Shown here: one piece after another, positions 43,157 through 53,105 of the stretch
How positions within the stretch are numbered: the stretch's first letter is position 1
Layout of the letters: every line of letters starts with the position of its first letter
Assembly (NCBI GenBank): GCA_963575645.1
Contig: OY754467.1
Span: forward strand, 36,949,108 to 37,013,107
Length of the DNA: 64,000 nucleotides
Origin: Xanthostigma xanthostigma
Lineage: Eukaryota > Arthropoda > Insecta > Raphidioptera > Raphidiidae
Direction: 5' to 3'
The notes under the pieces: model-generated
What the model was told of the DNA's origin: nothing
The model's database searches: none
The model's input: only the letters and a program-made list of their open reading frames with translations
Position numbers and translations under genes: made by a program

Positions 43157-45382
43157 GGGAAAACACTGCTTGAATATTCCACCAAATTTCAATACAGCAT
43201 TTGGTCTCCTAATAGCCCTACATGCTATACCTCAAAAACCAGACCTAGTGTTATTGATTTAGCGATATCCAAAAATATCAGTACAATAGAAAAACTATAT
43301 ACCTTGCCATTGCTAAACTCTGACCACAACCCAATAATATTAAATATTGATGCAAAACTTATAATTAGTAAACCAAAGAAAATTTTTGATTACAAAAATG
43401 CCAACTGGGATAAATATCGTAAAATCCTAGATAACTCTCTCCATCTAAATTTCAAAATAAAAAATACAAAAGAGTTGAATACTCACGTAAAATATTTCAC
43501 AGACTCATTATTAACAGCAGCAAACGAGGCTATTCCAAAAACGGTTAATAGTTGCAATAACACACCCGCTATACCGCAATACTTAAAAACATTAATTAAA
43601 ATCAAAAACAAAGTCAGGAAAAAATACCAAAAATACAGAACACGGTCACTAAAACTATTACTACATAAACTAAATAACATAATCACTAGTAAACTTTATC
43701 ACCACAGGAACTGTTACTGGAATGAAAAACTAAATAAACTAAATTCCAAAGATGGATCCTTATGGAAATTTACTAAAATTTTTAAAATGCAAAAACATAC
43801 AATACCTCCATTAATCAATACTGACGGTACCTACAGTTTTAATGACTACGATAAAGCAAATCTAATTGCTGAAAGTTTTGAAAAAATACATCGAACTACA
43901 GTTGATTTGAGTTCTACTTACTTTACAAATTTTGTAATCAAAGAAATAAAAAAATATATAAACCCACAAATAACTAAACATGTTGATGCAAAATTAACGT
44001 CTCCAGCTGAAATAGTTTCCATTATTAAAAAATTAAGACCAAAAAAGACCCCAGGCTTCGATGAAATTCAAACTGTTCTTCTTAAAAACATGTCTCGTAA
44101 AGCTATAGTATACCTGACCAAGTTAATAAATGAAATGCTACTTACCGGATACTTTCCAAAAATCTGGAAACAGGCAAAAGTTTTACCTTTGCCTAAACCC
44201 GGTTTAAATCCGGAAATCGCGGTCAATTATAGACCAATTAGTTTATTGAGTGCTGTATCAAAAATAGCTGAAAAAATAATTGCTAAAAGAGTAATGACAC
44301 ATTTAGATGCTAATAAAATACTAATTGAAGAACAGTTTGGTTTTCGTCAAAACCGTTCATGCGTCACATTATTGGCCAAAACAGTAGACAAAATTACGGA
44401 ATCTTTTAACTGCAAAAAACATACAGGTATGCTGTTACTAGATATACAAAAAGCATTTGATACAGTCTGGCACAATGGCTTGATATTTAAACTACTAAAG
44501 TACAATGTTCCAAAATATCTGATATATTTAATAAAATCATACCTCACGGAAAGAAGCTTTAACGTCACCATTGGTGATACCAAATCAATAGATAAACACA
44601 TCTCAGCTGGAGTACCACAAGGATCCATACTAGGCCCACTCTTATTTATCATCTTTATAAACGACATTCCAAAAACTGCGCATACTGAAATTAGCTTATT
44701 TGCCGACGATACAGCTGTGATAACTGAATCCTATCGCACAGACACAATAGCCAACAGGCTTAGTAAAGCAGGAGATAAAATTCTTAAATTCTACAATAAG
44801 TGGAAAATAAAACCGAACGTATCAAAAACAGAAGCTATTTTATTCACAAAACGTCGTCCGAACATAACAAAAAAAGTTTGCTTAAAAAATACACTCATCA
44901 ACTGGTCAAATCATGTAAAATACTTAGGGGTTCATTTGGATAAAAAATTAAATTTTACGCATCATATAAACAAATCCTGTGACAAAGCCTTAGGGGTTAT
45001 GTCAAACTTATTCCCTCTACTTAACAAAAAATCAAAATTATCAATTAAAAATAAGTTAATTATATACAAATCAATTATTAGGTCCATAATTCTATATGCT
45101 TCTCCAGTATGGAGCCTCACTTGCAAAACTAATCTAAAAAAGCTTCAGATAGTTCAAAACAAAAGTTTAAGAATTATTGGAAACTACCCCCGGTATACCC
45201 GAATATCTCAATTACACTCAGATATTAACATAGAACTAATTTTAAACCATATTCGGAAACAAGCAAACAAATTTTTCACCAACAGAATAAATCAAAACAA
45301 ATTCAAAATAGGTAATTATAAGATAACTGATACATATTATAAGCATAAAAGGATAAAAAGCATCTTAAAACCAGATTCATGA
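43157..45382 (+). CDS. LINE ORF2 (partial): endonuclease C-terminus and reverse transcriptase
   Basis: The frame is open for 741 codons from the truncation point to TGA at 45380-45382. It has no native start; a TTG at 43304 is internal. Residues 1-60 are the end of an APE-type endonuclease: SPTCYTSKTRPSVIDLAIS and the catalytic SDHNP (43319-43333). The reverse transcriptase follows, with KKTPGFDEI, NYRPISLLSAVSKIAEK and QFGFRQNRSC, then the first catalytic Asp in LLDIQKAFD (44441), GVPQGSILGPLLF (about 44609-44646), the FADD box (44699-44710), and KTEAILF / YLGVHLD. The C-terminal part (LYASPVWSLTCKTN, LQIVQNKSLRIIG) is typical of jockey, with no RNase H domain. The absence of any stop or frameshift over 2.2 kb implies a recent insertion. 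The protein lacks a complete endonuclease and the whole of ORF1, so this copy is not autonomous. Confidence 0.92.
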   Translation, partial: GKTLLEYSTKFQYSIWSPNSPTCYTSKTRPSVIDLAISKNISTIEKLYTLPLLNSDHNPIILNIDAKLIISKPKKIFDYKNANWDKYRKILDNSLHLNFKIKNTKELNTHVKYFTDSLLTAANEAIPKTVNSCNNTPAIPQYLKTLIKIKNKVRKKYQKYRTRSLKLLLHKLNNIITSKLYHHRNCYWNEKLNKLNSKDGSLWKFTKIFKMQKHTIPPLINTDGTYSFNDYDKANLIAESFEKIHRTTVDLSSTYFTNFVIKEIKKYINPQITKHVDAKLTSPAEIVSIIKKLRPKKTPGFDEIQTVLLKNMSRKAIVYLTKLINEMLLTGYFPKIWKQAKVLPLPKPGLNPEIAVNYRPISLLSAVSKIAEKIIAKRVMTHLDANKILIEEQFGFRQNRSCVTLLAKTVDKITESFNCKKHTGMLLLDIQKAFDTVWHNGLIFKLLKYNVPKYLIYLIKSYLTERSFNVTIGDTKSIDKHISAGVPQGSILGPLLFIIFINDIPKTAHTEISLFADDTAVITESYRTDTIANRLSKAGDKILKFYNKWKIKPNVSKTEAILFTKRRPNITKKVCLKNTLINWSNHVKYLGVHLDKKLNFTHHINKSCDKALGVMSNLFPLLNKKSKLSIKNKLIIYKSIIRSIILYASPVWSLTCKTNLKKLQIVQNKSLRIIGNYPRYTRISQLHSDINIELILNHIRKQANKFFTNRINQNKFKIGNYKITDTYYKHKRIKSILKPDS

Positions 45383-45599
45383 AATAGCTAATTATATTCA
45401 ATATTATCTAGCGTAGGGTTTTTTTTAACTTTTCCCTATATACAAAAAAAATAAAAATGGTAACACATAAGACTACTAATAAACAACATTTATGTTAGCA
45501 TTAAGCTTATTCCACTGGGTAATTAATAAGGAACCAGAATATAAAAATATGTAAAATTGTAACTTACTTTTATAATATGACAATAAAATCTTATCTTAT
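43157..45599 (+). mobile_element. 5'-truncated jockey-clade LINE with 13-bp TSD
   Basis: TATATATATAAAA is duplicated at 43144-43156 and 45600-45612. The intact MITE Z copies show the uninterrupted site (CACCTA..TATATATAAA.TTTCATCTA). The element starts inside the endonuclease domain, so about the first half of a full-length copy is lost. The 3' end is AATAAAATCTTATCTTAT with no poly(A) run. Target-primed reverse transcription into a TA-rich site is the natural reading. Confidence 0.9.
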
Positions 45600-45856
45600 T
45601 ATATATATAAAATTTCATCTATGAATTGAAAATTAATAAGGTAAAAGATCCGCCAAAAACTAACGGATACGGATCTTTCTTATCCCTCGGATACGGATAT
45701 CCGGCACATCGCTACTCCTGAGCATGCATGATGACAGTTCACACCTCTGCAGTCTGCACTCTTGTGTAGTGCGTACTGAGCGACTCTTTTTAGTGAGCGG
45801 AGCGCACGGAGCTAGCTCCCAATAAAGAGTCATGTGGACACATCACTAATACCTAG

Positions 45857-47088
45857 TACCAAGTAGTACCTTTACCTAGTAGTACAATATCGATCACCAA
45901 TCGTTAGTTATAGAGCTTTGTACGGAGATAGCGTGCATAAATGTAGGTAGCAAGGCTATGTTTAGTTTCTCTATTATTTGTACGTTTGTAGTAAATGCAT
46001 TTGAACAAATCTTCTGAAGGTAGAGCAACGATCCGTTCAACATTTTGTTTATCGTTATCTATGACCTTCACGAGCAACAATACACCCTGTGTTACATAAT
46101 ATTTGCTTATCAACAATTTAATTTTCTTGTGTCTTGCACATTTTTCGAGTAGGACTTTATTTTTATGTGTAAACATTTTTTGTACTATCTATACTAATAT
46201 TATTTGGTTATTGGCGTGGCTAATTATGCATATAGGCGTAGAAGCCAAAAAGCAATATGTATATTAAAAAAAATACTAATATTTGTATTATAAAGAGGTA
46301 AAGTTTGTAAGCTTGGATGTAGGAAGTAATCTCCGAAACTACTCATCCGATTACAAAAATGTTTTCTCCAATATTTAGAATAAACCTTCAGAATGGACGT
46401 AGGCTATATATTATCGCGTTAAAATAAAAGCGCTTTTCGTGGAGACCAATTTTGCAACGTAAGTCGACGAAAAAACGATTACAGGCATGTAAAGTGATCC
46501 ATTACGCACTAGTGCGGTAAAGTAAAAAAACTGAAGTGAATGCAACTATTTTATAGGAGCTACGTGCAGTGAATTTCACATATGACGCAATATATACATA
46601 AGTTTTGTTAATATGGTAACTATGGAAAACTAACTATACAAAAAACCGTTCCACATAAAATGCATATACATCTGTCTTGCACGCCCGGTTTATAATTAAT
46701 TATTGATGCCATCATCATAATATTTAACTTTCGTTTGTCTTCTTCGACCATAATGTATAACTATAAATATGCCCCACGATTTTATTTAAGTTTATTCAAA
46801 GCTACCTATAGTGACTCATAAATATTTTCTCGTTTTAGTACTACATCATCGTTTGGACAGTAAAACCGTTTAACTGAAAAAGCTTTTTTACATAGGTATT
46901 TCATTTTTAATAAAACTTTCAGTAATGCGCTTTCCACTTTTTTTGCTATTTAAATATTAACATAATATCGATTAAAAAGTTTTATGCATTTTCTCCATTA
47001 TATCTCCGTGAATATTTAACGTACATATTTTTATTTATATTATCTAACTGTACCTACATAACATTGAAATAAATATATATTTTTCATA
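45857..47088. other. Interval with no recognised gene
   Basis: A minus-strand frame (45904-46176) has no recognised domain. 46597-46700 is a partial copy of the fold-back at 48400-48575 ('CGTTCCACATAAAATGCATA', 'CACGCCCGGTTTATAATTAA'). The rest is AT-rich. Confidence 0.4.
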
Positions 47089-47500
47089 CCTCGATCGAAA
47101 GCGCATACTTTCGGCATCAATTGTAAGGCAGAAAGTCTAATGTGGGAAGTTCGTACGTTCGGGCGGTAGTAAATCAAAAACACCCAATCAACTGTTGTTT
47201 AGATGTCGTTTCCATAGCAACCCTGTTACATTTTAGCTAATAGTCACGAACAGCTGCCATTCGTGTTTTTACGTATAACCTCAAAGCTTATCTGTGTTTT
47301 TATGTAATTAATAAGTAATTAATGTATTTAATAAACGTGCTTACGACCAAGGTATGAAGAAAAATAGTATACACCATACTTACCGAAAATTATATACTTA
47401 CCTTGCCCTTCGCGCCATGATGCCTGAGGCGAAGCCGAAGGCATCATGTCGTGCAGGGCAAGAATATCACACTTTAGGCCCTTGTGGTGTAATATACTAT
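47089..47500 (-). mobile_element. Hairpin-cored element E, copy 2
   Basis: Inverted relative to the other copies; ends TTCATACCTCGATCGAAAG and TGGTGTAATATACTATTAT. The central hairpin is best preserved here: CTTGCCCTTCGCGCCATGATG pairs with CATCATGTCGTGCAGGGCAAG around GCGAAGCC (about 47400-47462). Non-coding. Confidence 0.75.
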
Positions 47501-47942
47501 TATTATTATCTTTTTATATGTATTTATTGAATAGAACTATAGATGTTAATGTGTTTGTGATACTGTTTCCTAATAAGAAATAGTCATATATTAATTATTC
47601 TTTACATTGCCTCATCAATACACAATTTCTATTCTAACAAACACTTGTACATATTTTAATGTTTCCTTTCGTAGGTCAACGTTGTTCATCTTTGTGGATA
47701 GGTACACCAGTGTAGTAGACATTACCTGTGTCTGTAACAGTGCTTCGTGCAAATTTAATCGACAAACGTCAGTCAGTGTGCGAGTGCTTCGTGCCGGCCG
47801 AATCTACCGACGACGTAAAGAACGACTGAAATATACAGCCAGACGTATACAATAAAGGTGCGTCCACACCGCACACGGCACACTAAAATCACCAAGGAGT
47901 TGCTGTATACACTATACAGTATAAATTTCATTTAAGACACAA

Positions 47943-48365
47943 TAGTATGTTACACCACAAAGACCGAAAGTTTGATAATCTTGCACTGAGTGCTAGAATA
48001 TCAAACTTTCGGCCAGTGTAGTGTTATATTATACCTCGGTCGTAGGTACGCTTATTAAATACACTAAATTAATTAATTACTAATATTAATTACATAAAAA
48101 CAGACAAATTCCAAGCAACCAGCTTTGAGGCTATACGTAAAAACACGAATGACAGCTGTTCGCGACTATTAGCTAAAATGTAATAGGGTTGCTATAAAAA
48201 CGATATCTAAACAACAGTTGATATGTGATTTTTTTCTTTACTGCCACCCGAACGTACGTACTTCCCGCATCAGTGCGTGTAATCCCACCAATGCGTAAAT
48301 GTAAAACTTTCGGCCTTACAATTGATGCCGAAAGTATGTACTTTCGATCGAGGTTTGAAGAAAAC
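47943..48365 (+). mobile_element. Hairpin-cored element E, copy 3
   Basis: Starts AGTATGTTACACCACAAAG. It has a reduced hairpin (TTTGATAATCTTGCACTGAG to ATATCAAACTTTCGGCC) in place of the GC-rich one, and ends ACTTTCGATCGAGGTTTGAAG. It supplies the uninterrupted 'CTTACAATTGATGCCGAAAG' site used to read the M insertion in copy 4. Flanking phrases (TTTCATTTAAGACACAATAG near 47928, and GCGTCTTAAATGAAATTCA near 48589) are inverted, so a further TIR unit may surround it. Confidence 0.7.
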
Positions 48366-48399
48366 ATACATATATAATGTATATATATGTATGTATAGA

Positions 48400-48575
48400 C
48401 ACGCGTTTTGCTGATATGATAGTTATGGAAATCATTAATGCATTACAAAAAATCGTTCCACTTAAAATGCATACGAACCTTCCTTGGGCGCCCGGTCTAT
48501 GTTGCGATTAATGTGGAGCGATTTTTGTAATGTATTAATGATTGCCGTTGCTAGCATACCAGCAAAACTTATGTA
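48400..48575. mobile_element. Small fold-back MITE
   Basis: Arms 48403-48462 and 48512-48572 pair: TTTTGCTGATATGATAGTTA, then ATCATTAATGCATTACAAAA, with complement ending CATACCAGCAAAAC. The centre carries GCATACGAACCTTCC and GGGCGCCCGG. A partial copy lies at 46597-46700. Confidence 0.65.
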
Positions 48576-48600
48576 TATATTGCGTCTTAAATGAAATTCA

Positions 48601-49211
48601 TACTGTAAGTAACTGTTAAAGTATGCTGTATAAAGAAAAGTTAGTTAAAGAATAAATATACACTATACTCCTTGCTCTTTTTGTTGCATATTTCGACGAT
48701 CACCCAAAAATCCGACCGATGGCATTAGTGTAAGCGTCAAAAAAAATTTCACAAAATAATAATGTTTTATCCTAGCCCAATTGCACACAAAACTTCCACT
48801 AACTTAAATGTCTTACAACAATATACTTACTTCACAAAAGGTTAAGAAACAACACATAAATAAGTTCACAATGGCAAACTGTAGATATAATACTCCACGT
48901 TTATAGGTTATGTATTATGATCTATGGGCGGCCATTATTCTTTTATCAGGCGAATAAATATTTATACCGTCGAAGTAAGACAGAATAGATTTACACCTGC
49001 AGTAAACATAATCATCTTTGGTGAATTGAATTATTGCTATTTATTCGGAGGAACAGCTACCTAAAGAACAAATGAACCGAATAAACAACCAGTTAAGTTT
49101 GGTGAACATGGCGCATGAAATTTGGATCACTGTTTTTATAAGGTAACTTTAAACTCCCTGAAATACATCAGTTCTGTAACGTAACTAGTCTCAGAGCGTG
49201 ACCGAAATGGA
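48601..49211. other. Interval with no recognised gene
   Basis: No repeat partner or coding domain seen. It ends shortly before the TIR element at 49212. Confidence 0.4.
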
Positions 49212-49849
49212 ATGTAAACGCGTAAGGTACACATAGGGAAATTAGCATTGGGAAAAAATACTTGGATCAGAGTTAGCCATGACTGCATTAATTGTTATTT
49301 CTATTGAATTATCGTGGTAATCTTGAGGATTCCTATTTTATTTTGATTTATTTTCATTTTTCTTGGCTTTTTTATTCATAAAAAGCTCTTATAAATCATT
49401 ATTTTATTTTTTTTGTACAAAAATAAAACAAAAAAAAATTGGTTGTCTGTAAAGTCGGTTTACGGTAATAGTTTTACGTGATAACGTATTCCGCTCGAAT
49501 ATCATATTTAATAATACATTACTGCGCTCTCGCTTGCACGCACAGGGTCAGGCGGAACGCTACACTTTTTCGTGCGTAAATCAGTGACCCAATGTCTTTA
49601 GGTTCAACACGAATAGGCGGAGATATTTGATCTCGCACCACATTTAAGTATTTTTGGGAATTTAATGTCCCATTAATAAAAAAGTCCGATTATGTTGTAA
49701 TCATTTGAATATTTTCTTCGGTAGTGTATACACATTCATTTTGCAAAAAAATATTATGTCAAATTTAAAAACAAGATTTCAAGGCTCACTCTGATCCAGT
49801 CATTTTTTCCCAATGTTAATTTCCCTATGTGCACCTTACGTGTTTACAT
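49212..49849. mobile_element. Transposon remnant with about 60-bp TIRs
   Basis: ATGTAAACGCGTAAGGTACAC and the following CATAGGGAAATTAGCATTGGG are inverted at 49790-49849. A minus-strand coding remnant inside suggests a Tc1/mariner-type transposase. No target duplication could be fixed. Confidence 0.6.
49519..49689 (-). pseudogene. Possible Tc1/mariner-type transposase fragment
   Basis: The minus strand from 49689 reads SDFFINGTLNSQKYLNVVRD, then QISPPIRVEPKDIGSL, to a stop at 49519-49521 (56 codons). 'F-NGTLNSQKYLN-L---I-P' is like the segment between the second and third catalytic Asp in Tc1/mariner-group transposases. The match is short and the neighbouring catalytic motifs are not readable, so the assignment is tentative. 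Confidence 0.4.
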
Positions 49850-50845
49850 ACTGTATAAACTACCATTATGTACTGTTTTGTAATCTTGCTGACATGGACA
49901 TGTCAATAGCAGAGTTATTAAATGCGTCGGCGCTATTATCTTAAGATCGACCGAGGTGTACACGTGGACTAATGCACCACATAGAAATGCCGTGTCGGTG
50001 GTAGAATCAAGTCGGTTCGGTTAATGTCATTTCGACAGAAACAGAGCACATAATATACAATTCCTACATATAATATTATAGACCAAGATTCCAGACCCGC
50101 CAGACCTACGTCATTTCAGTGCTGCTAAGATTTTATCAGAAAATGTACAATATTTAGTTAAAAACGTAAATCAATTTGCTAGCTTGAAAGCGGGGGCTTT
50201 TTAGAGATAACATGCAATACTATTATAGCCATGTCATGAAATGTAGGTTGTTTATTAAAGTGAAACTTTTATTCTATCGTCCCGAATTTTTCTGATCGTC
50301 TGTTGCATGTCGCATTACAGGCGGCCGCGGAGTAGGGGTAAAGTGAAAGGCGTTCGGAGCAGGCACTCGGTAGAGCAGCCAAGACCAATATGCCGGCGCC
50401 CATGGTTAGCATCAGCTGACCGTGTAGTATGTATAACACATAGTCAGTCTGTCATGCGGGCAAGTGCTGTACAGTGTTTACATGTTTTTATTCGTGTATT
50501 CATGTGAATATTGTCGTTTATAATTAATCATGATGGATAATTGTCTACAATCCAACGCCTTTAATCCAATAAAAGTTTCACCTGCGTCGTGGTTTCTTAA
50601 AACCACACAACTGTTTTTTTGTTTCCATGGAGTTTTTTCTCTTACACTCATGTGTGTGTGTGTGTGTAAACAAATGAAAAACCTAAATTTCATGAAGCTG
50701 TCAAAAAAGTCATCAATTCTCTCACTCGCTCGTCAGTAGGTAGGTACGTGTTTCATGTACCTTTACAGCCTGTTATCTCTAAAAGGCCCTCGCTTTCAAG
50801 TTTGCAAATTGACATAAGTTTTTAACTGACTTAATTTGCTGATAT

Positions 50846-51825
50846 AGTATATTACACCACAAGGGCCAAAAGTGCGATATTTTTGCCCTGCGCGCCATGA
50901 TGCCTAAGGTGAAGCCGAGGGCATTATGAAGCGCAGGGCAAGGTTATCACACCTTCGGCCAGTGTGGTATATACTATTTTTCTTCATACCTCGGTCGTAA
51001 GCATGCTTATTAAATACATTAATTAATTAATTACGTATTAATTACAGAAAAACACAGATAAATTCCAAGAAAGCTTTGAATTTATACGTAAATACACAAA
51101 TGACAGCTGTTCGCGATTATTAGCTAAAATGTAATAGGATTACTATGGAAACGACATCTAAACATCGCAGTTGATTGTTTTTTTTTGCTTTACGACCGCC
51201 CCAATGTACGAACTTTCCGCATTTGGGCTTGTAATCCCACCAAGGAGTAAATGTTAGACTTTCTGCCTTACAATAGGTCATATGCATGTATTTTTTTATA
51301 TTTTTAATAAATTATTTAGTCAACCATAATACGAAAAAAAATTGATAATCATTTAAAAATGTAATATTATCATAAGAAAAAAAAATATTAAATTTCACAT
51401 TCAAAAATAGACAGTTTAAACAATCGGCCATGTTGGCGGGCTTATGTGACGTCACGATATATGATGCATGTCAACTTTGATGTCAAATTGTCAATGTTCT
51501 AAATGAAGTTTATTTGTTGTTTTCTCTAAATACTGACGTAATCTTACTGTGAGACGACCCAGTCGCCATGGAAACTGTTATTGATATATACTCTGACGTC
51601 ACGCTGCGTTTTGAAAATTCGAAAATAGCGCGTATTTTCTACGTTTCTATTTTATTATTTGTATTTTTTTCAGCGAGTAGATTAATAAAATAACCATTAC
51701 GATATGATCAGCAACTAAAATATATTTCAAAATAAAAATTTAAACTAATTTGGAGTCTCATGCATATGACCTATTGGTGCCAAAAGTAGTTACTTTCGAT
51801 CGAGGTATGAAGAAAATGAAATTAC
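50846..51825 (+). mobile_element. Hairpin-cored element E, copy 4, nested in K and itself interrupted
   Basis: Starts TAGTATATTACACCACAAGG, with a well-kept hairpin GCCCTGCGCGCCATGATGCC to GCATTATGAAGCGCAGGGC. It is split at CCTTACAAT / ATTGGTGCC by a family M MITE, and ends TTTCGATCGAGGTATGAAG. Confidence 0.8.
51275..51772. mobile_element. MITE family M, copy 2, nested in E copy 4
   Basis: AGGTCATATGCATG... to ...CATGCATATGACCT, flanked by AT. E copies 2 and 3 read CTTACAATTGATGCC where this copy is interrupted, so the empty site shows that a single AT was duplicated. Very similar to 7316-7814. Confidence 0.85.
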
Positions 51826-51854
51826 GTAGGTCTGGCGGCTCTGGGATCTTGGTC

Positions 51855-52234
51855 TAGTTGTATATAGTGTGCACAAACACATAGAGAGCAGGTACGTACG
51901 TAGGTACGTACGTGGAATGACAATGGGATTATGTGAAAGCTCAAACAAAGCTTATAATAGAGTCTAGCTGTAATTCTTCGTACTCTCTGACTGTACATGT
52001 CTCTCTGTATGTTGACGACGACAATTGCTTTTACCCCGGATAATTGTCTATAGCGGATGCATCAGCGGGATTGACAGAATAAAGTCTGCGTATTTATAAA
52101 GCTTACGGTTGAAAAAAGCTTTTAATATAATGTCAGTGCTGTGTAGACTGTCGCTCAGAAATGATTGTTAGTTTTGTATCTCTTGCAGTCTGTACGTTTG
52201 TCGATACACTTTAAAGTAATCAGAATAACATAAA
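51855..52234. other. Interval with no recognised gene
   Basis: A short ACGTACGTAGGT repeat lies at about 51892-51913. No coding domain. Confidence 0.4.
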
Positions 52235-52797
52235 AAGATCCCAGACCCGCCAGACCTACGTCATTTCAGTACTGCTGAGATTTTATCAGTAAATGTACTT
52301 AAAATATTTAGTTAATAACGTATGCCAATTTGTTAGCTTGAAAGCGGAGGCCTTTTAGAGATAACTGGTTCTAAAGGTACATAAAACACGTGCTTACCTA
52401 CGTACGCAATGGTATTATGCATGCATATGAGGTAGAGTGAGAGCATTAGATGAATTTTTTGTATGACAGCTTCATGAAATTTAGGTTTTTTATTTGTTTA
52501 CACACACATACAGAAGTAGTCCATGAGTTTAAAAGAGAAAAACTCCACAGAAACACTCAACGTACATTTCATGAAGCTGTAAAAAAATCATCTAATGCTC
52601 TCACTCGCACTCATATGCATGCATAATACCATTGCGTACGTAGGTAAGCACGTGCTTTATGTACCTTTAGAAGCAGTTATCTCTAAAAGGGCCCTGCTTT
52701 CAAGTTAGCAAATTGGCATACGTTTTTATATTTATATTGATAAAATCTTAGTAGTATTGAAATGATGCAGGACTGGCGGGTCTGAGATCTTGGTCTA
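52235..52797. mobile_element. Fold-back element K, copy 2 (uninterrupted)
   Basis: Arms of about 250 bp, from CCCAGACCCGCCAGACCTACG to its complement near 52770. They include 'TCTAAAGGTACATAAAACACG', 'TACGTACGCAATGGTATTATG' and 'GCATGCATATGAG' in both. The centre is short, with a CACACACATAC run. Non-coding. Confidence 0.8.
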
Positions 52798-53105
52798 TAA
52801 TTTTATATTTGCATATGTATGCTTCTTTTAAAAGCTTAAGGTCGTATGACCTTTGAAAAGCGCAACGAAAAGCTTTGTTCTAATTATAGATGTTTTAAAT
52901 TGTAAATGTAGCGTTTAACATTTTAATTTCAACGTGTCTTTTTCTATACTTTTTTGTCGTCGTAAATTCTCAATGTTCTAGGACTCAGTATAAAAACTAA
53001 AAAGATTATTGGTGATACATTAAAGCTTTTTCATGGAATCGTTTATTCAAATTTCACTACAATGAATTTTGATTAGAGCAGTTTTCAGAATAAAATCGCA
53101 AAAAA
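52798..53105. other. Interval with no recognised gene
   Basis: AT-rich sequence without repeat partner. Confidence 0.35.

Larger units (their letters stand above)
42749..45714. mobile_element. hAT-like MITE Z, copy 1, nested in 42286-45848
   Basis: Ends TAGTGATGTGCCGGATCG and CCGGCACATCGCTA; CTCCTGAG is duplicated exactly at 42741-42748 and 45715-45722. Subterminal arrays of CGGATACGGAT and CCGCGGATACGG mark both sides. An internal hairpin (42872-42980, TTGCACATCGACC... to ...GATCGATGTGCAA) is conserved in copies 60980-61506 and 63464-63900. A LINE is inserted at 43157-45599. Without it the MITE is about 520 bp. Confidence 0.9.
42286..45848. mobile_element. hAT-like element, outermost of a triple nest
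   Basis: TAGTGATGTGTCGCCCC at the left and GGACACATCACTA at the right are inverted ends. ATACCTAG is duplicated exactly at 42278-42285 and 45849-45856. Subterminal motifs GAGCGAGTCG, AACGACTC and GAGCGACTC repeat near both ends. Without its two insertions it is about 590 bp and has no transposase. The minus-strand frame at 42223-42480 crosses its left end and is not a gene. Confidence 0.85.
50081..51854. mobile_element. Fold-back element K, copy 1, interrupted
   Basis: Left end GACCAAGATTCCAGACCCGCC and right end GGCGGCTCTGGGATCTTGGTC are inverted. Inner arm blocks ('AGCTTGAAAGCGGGGGCTTTT' near 50182, inverted near 50778) match K copy 2. The right arm is split by E copy 4 (50846-51825). The loop (50280-50480) is GC-richer and has an open frame (50307-50507) with no recognised domain. 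Confidence 0.7.
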
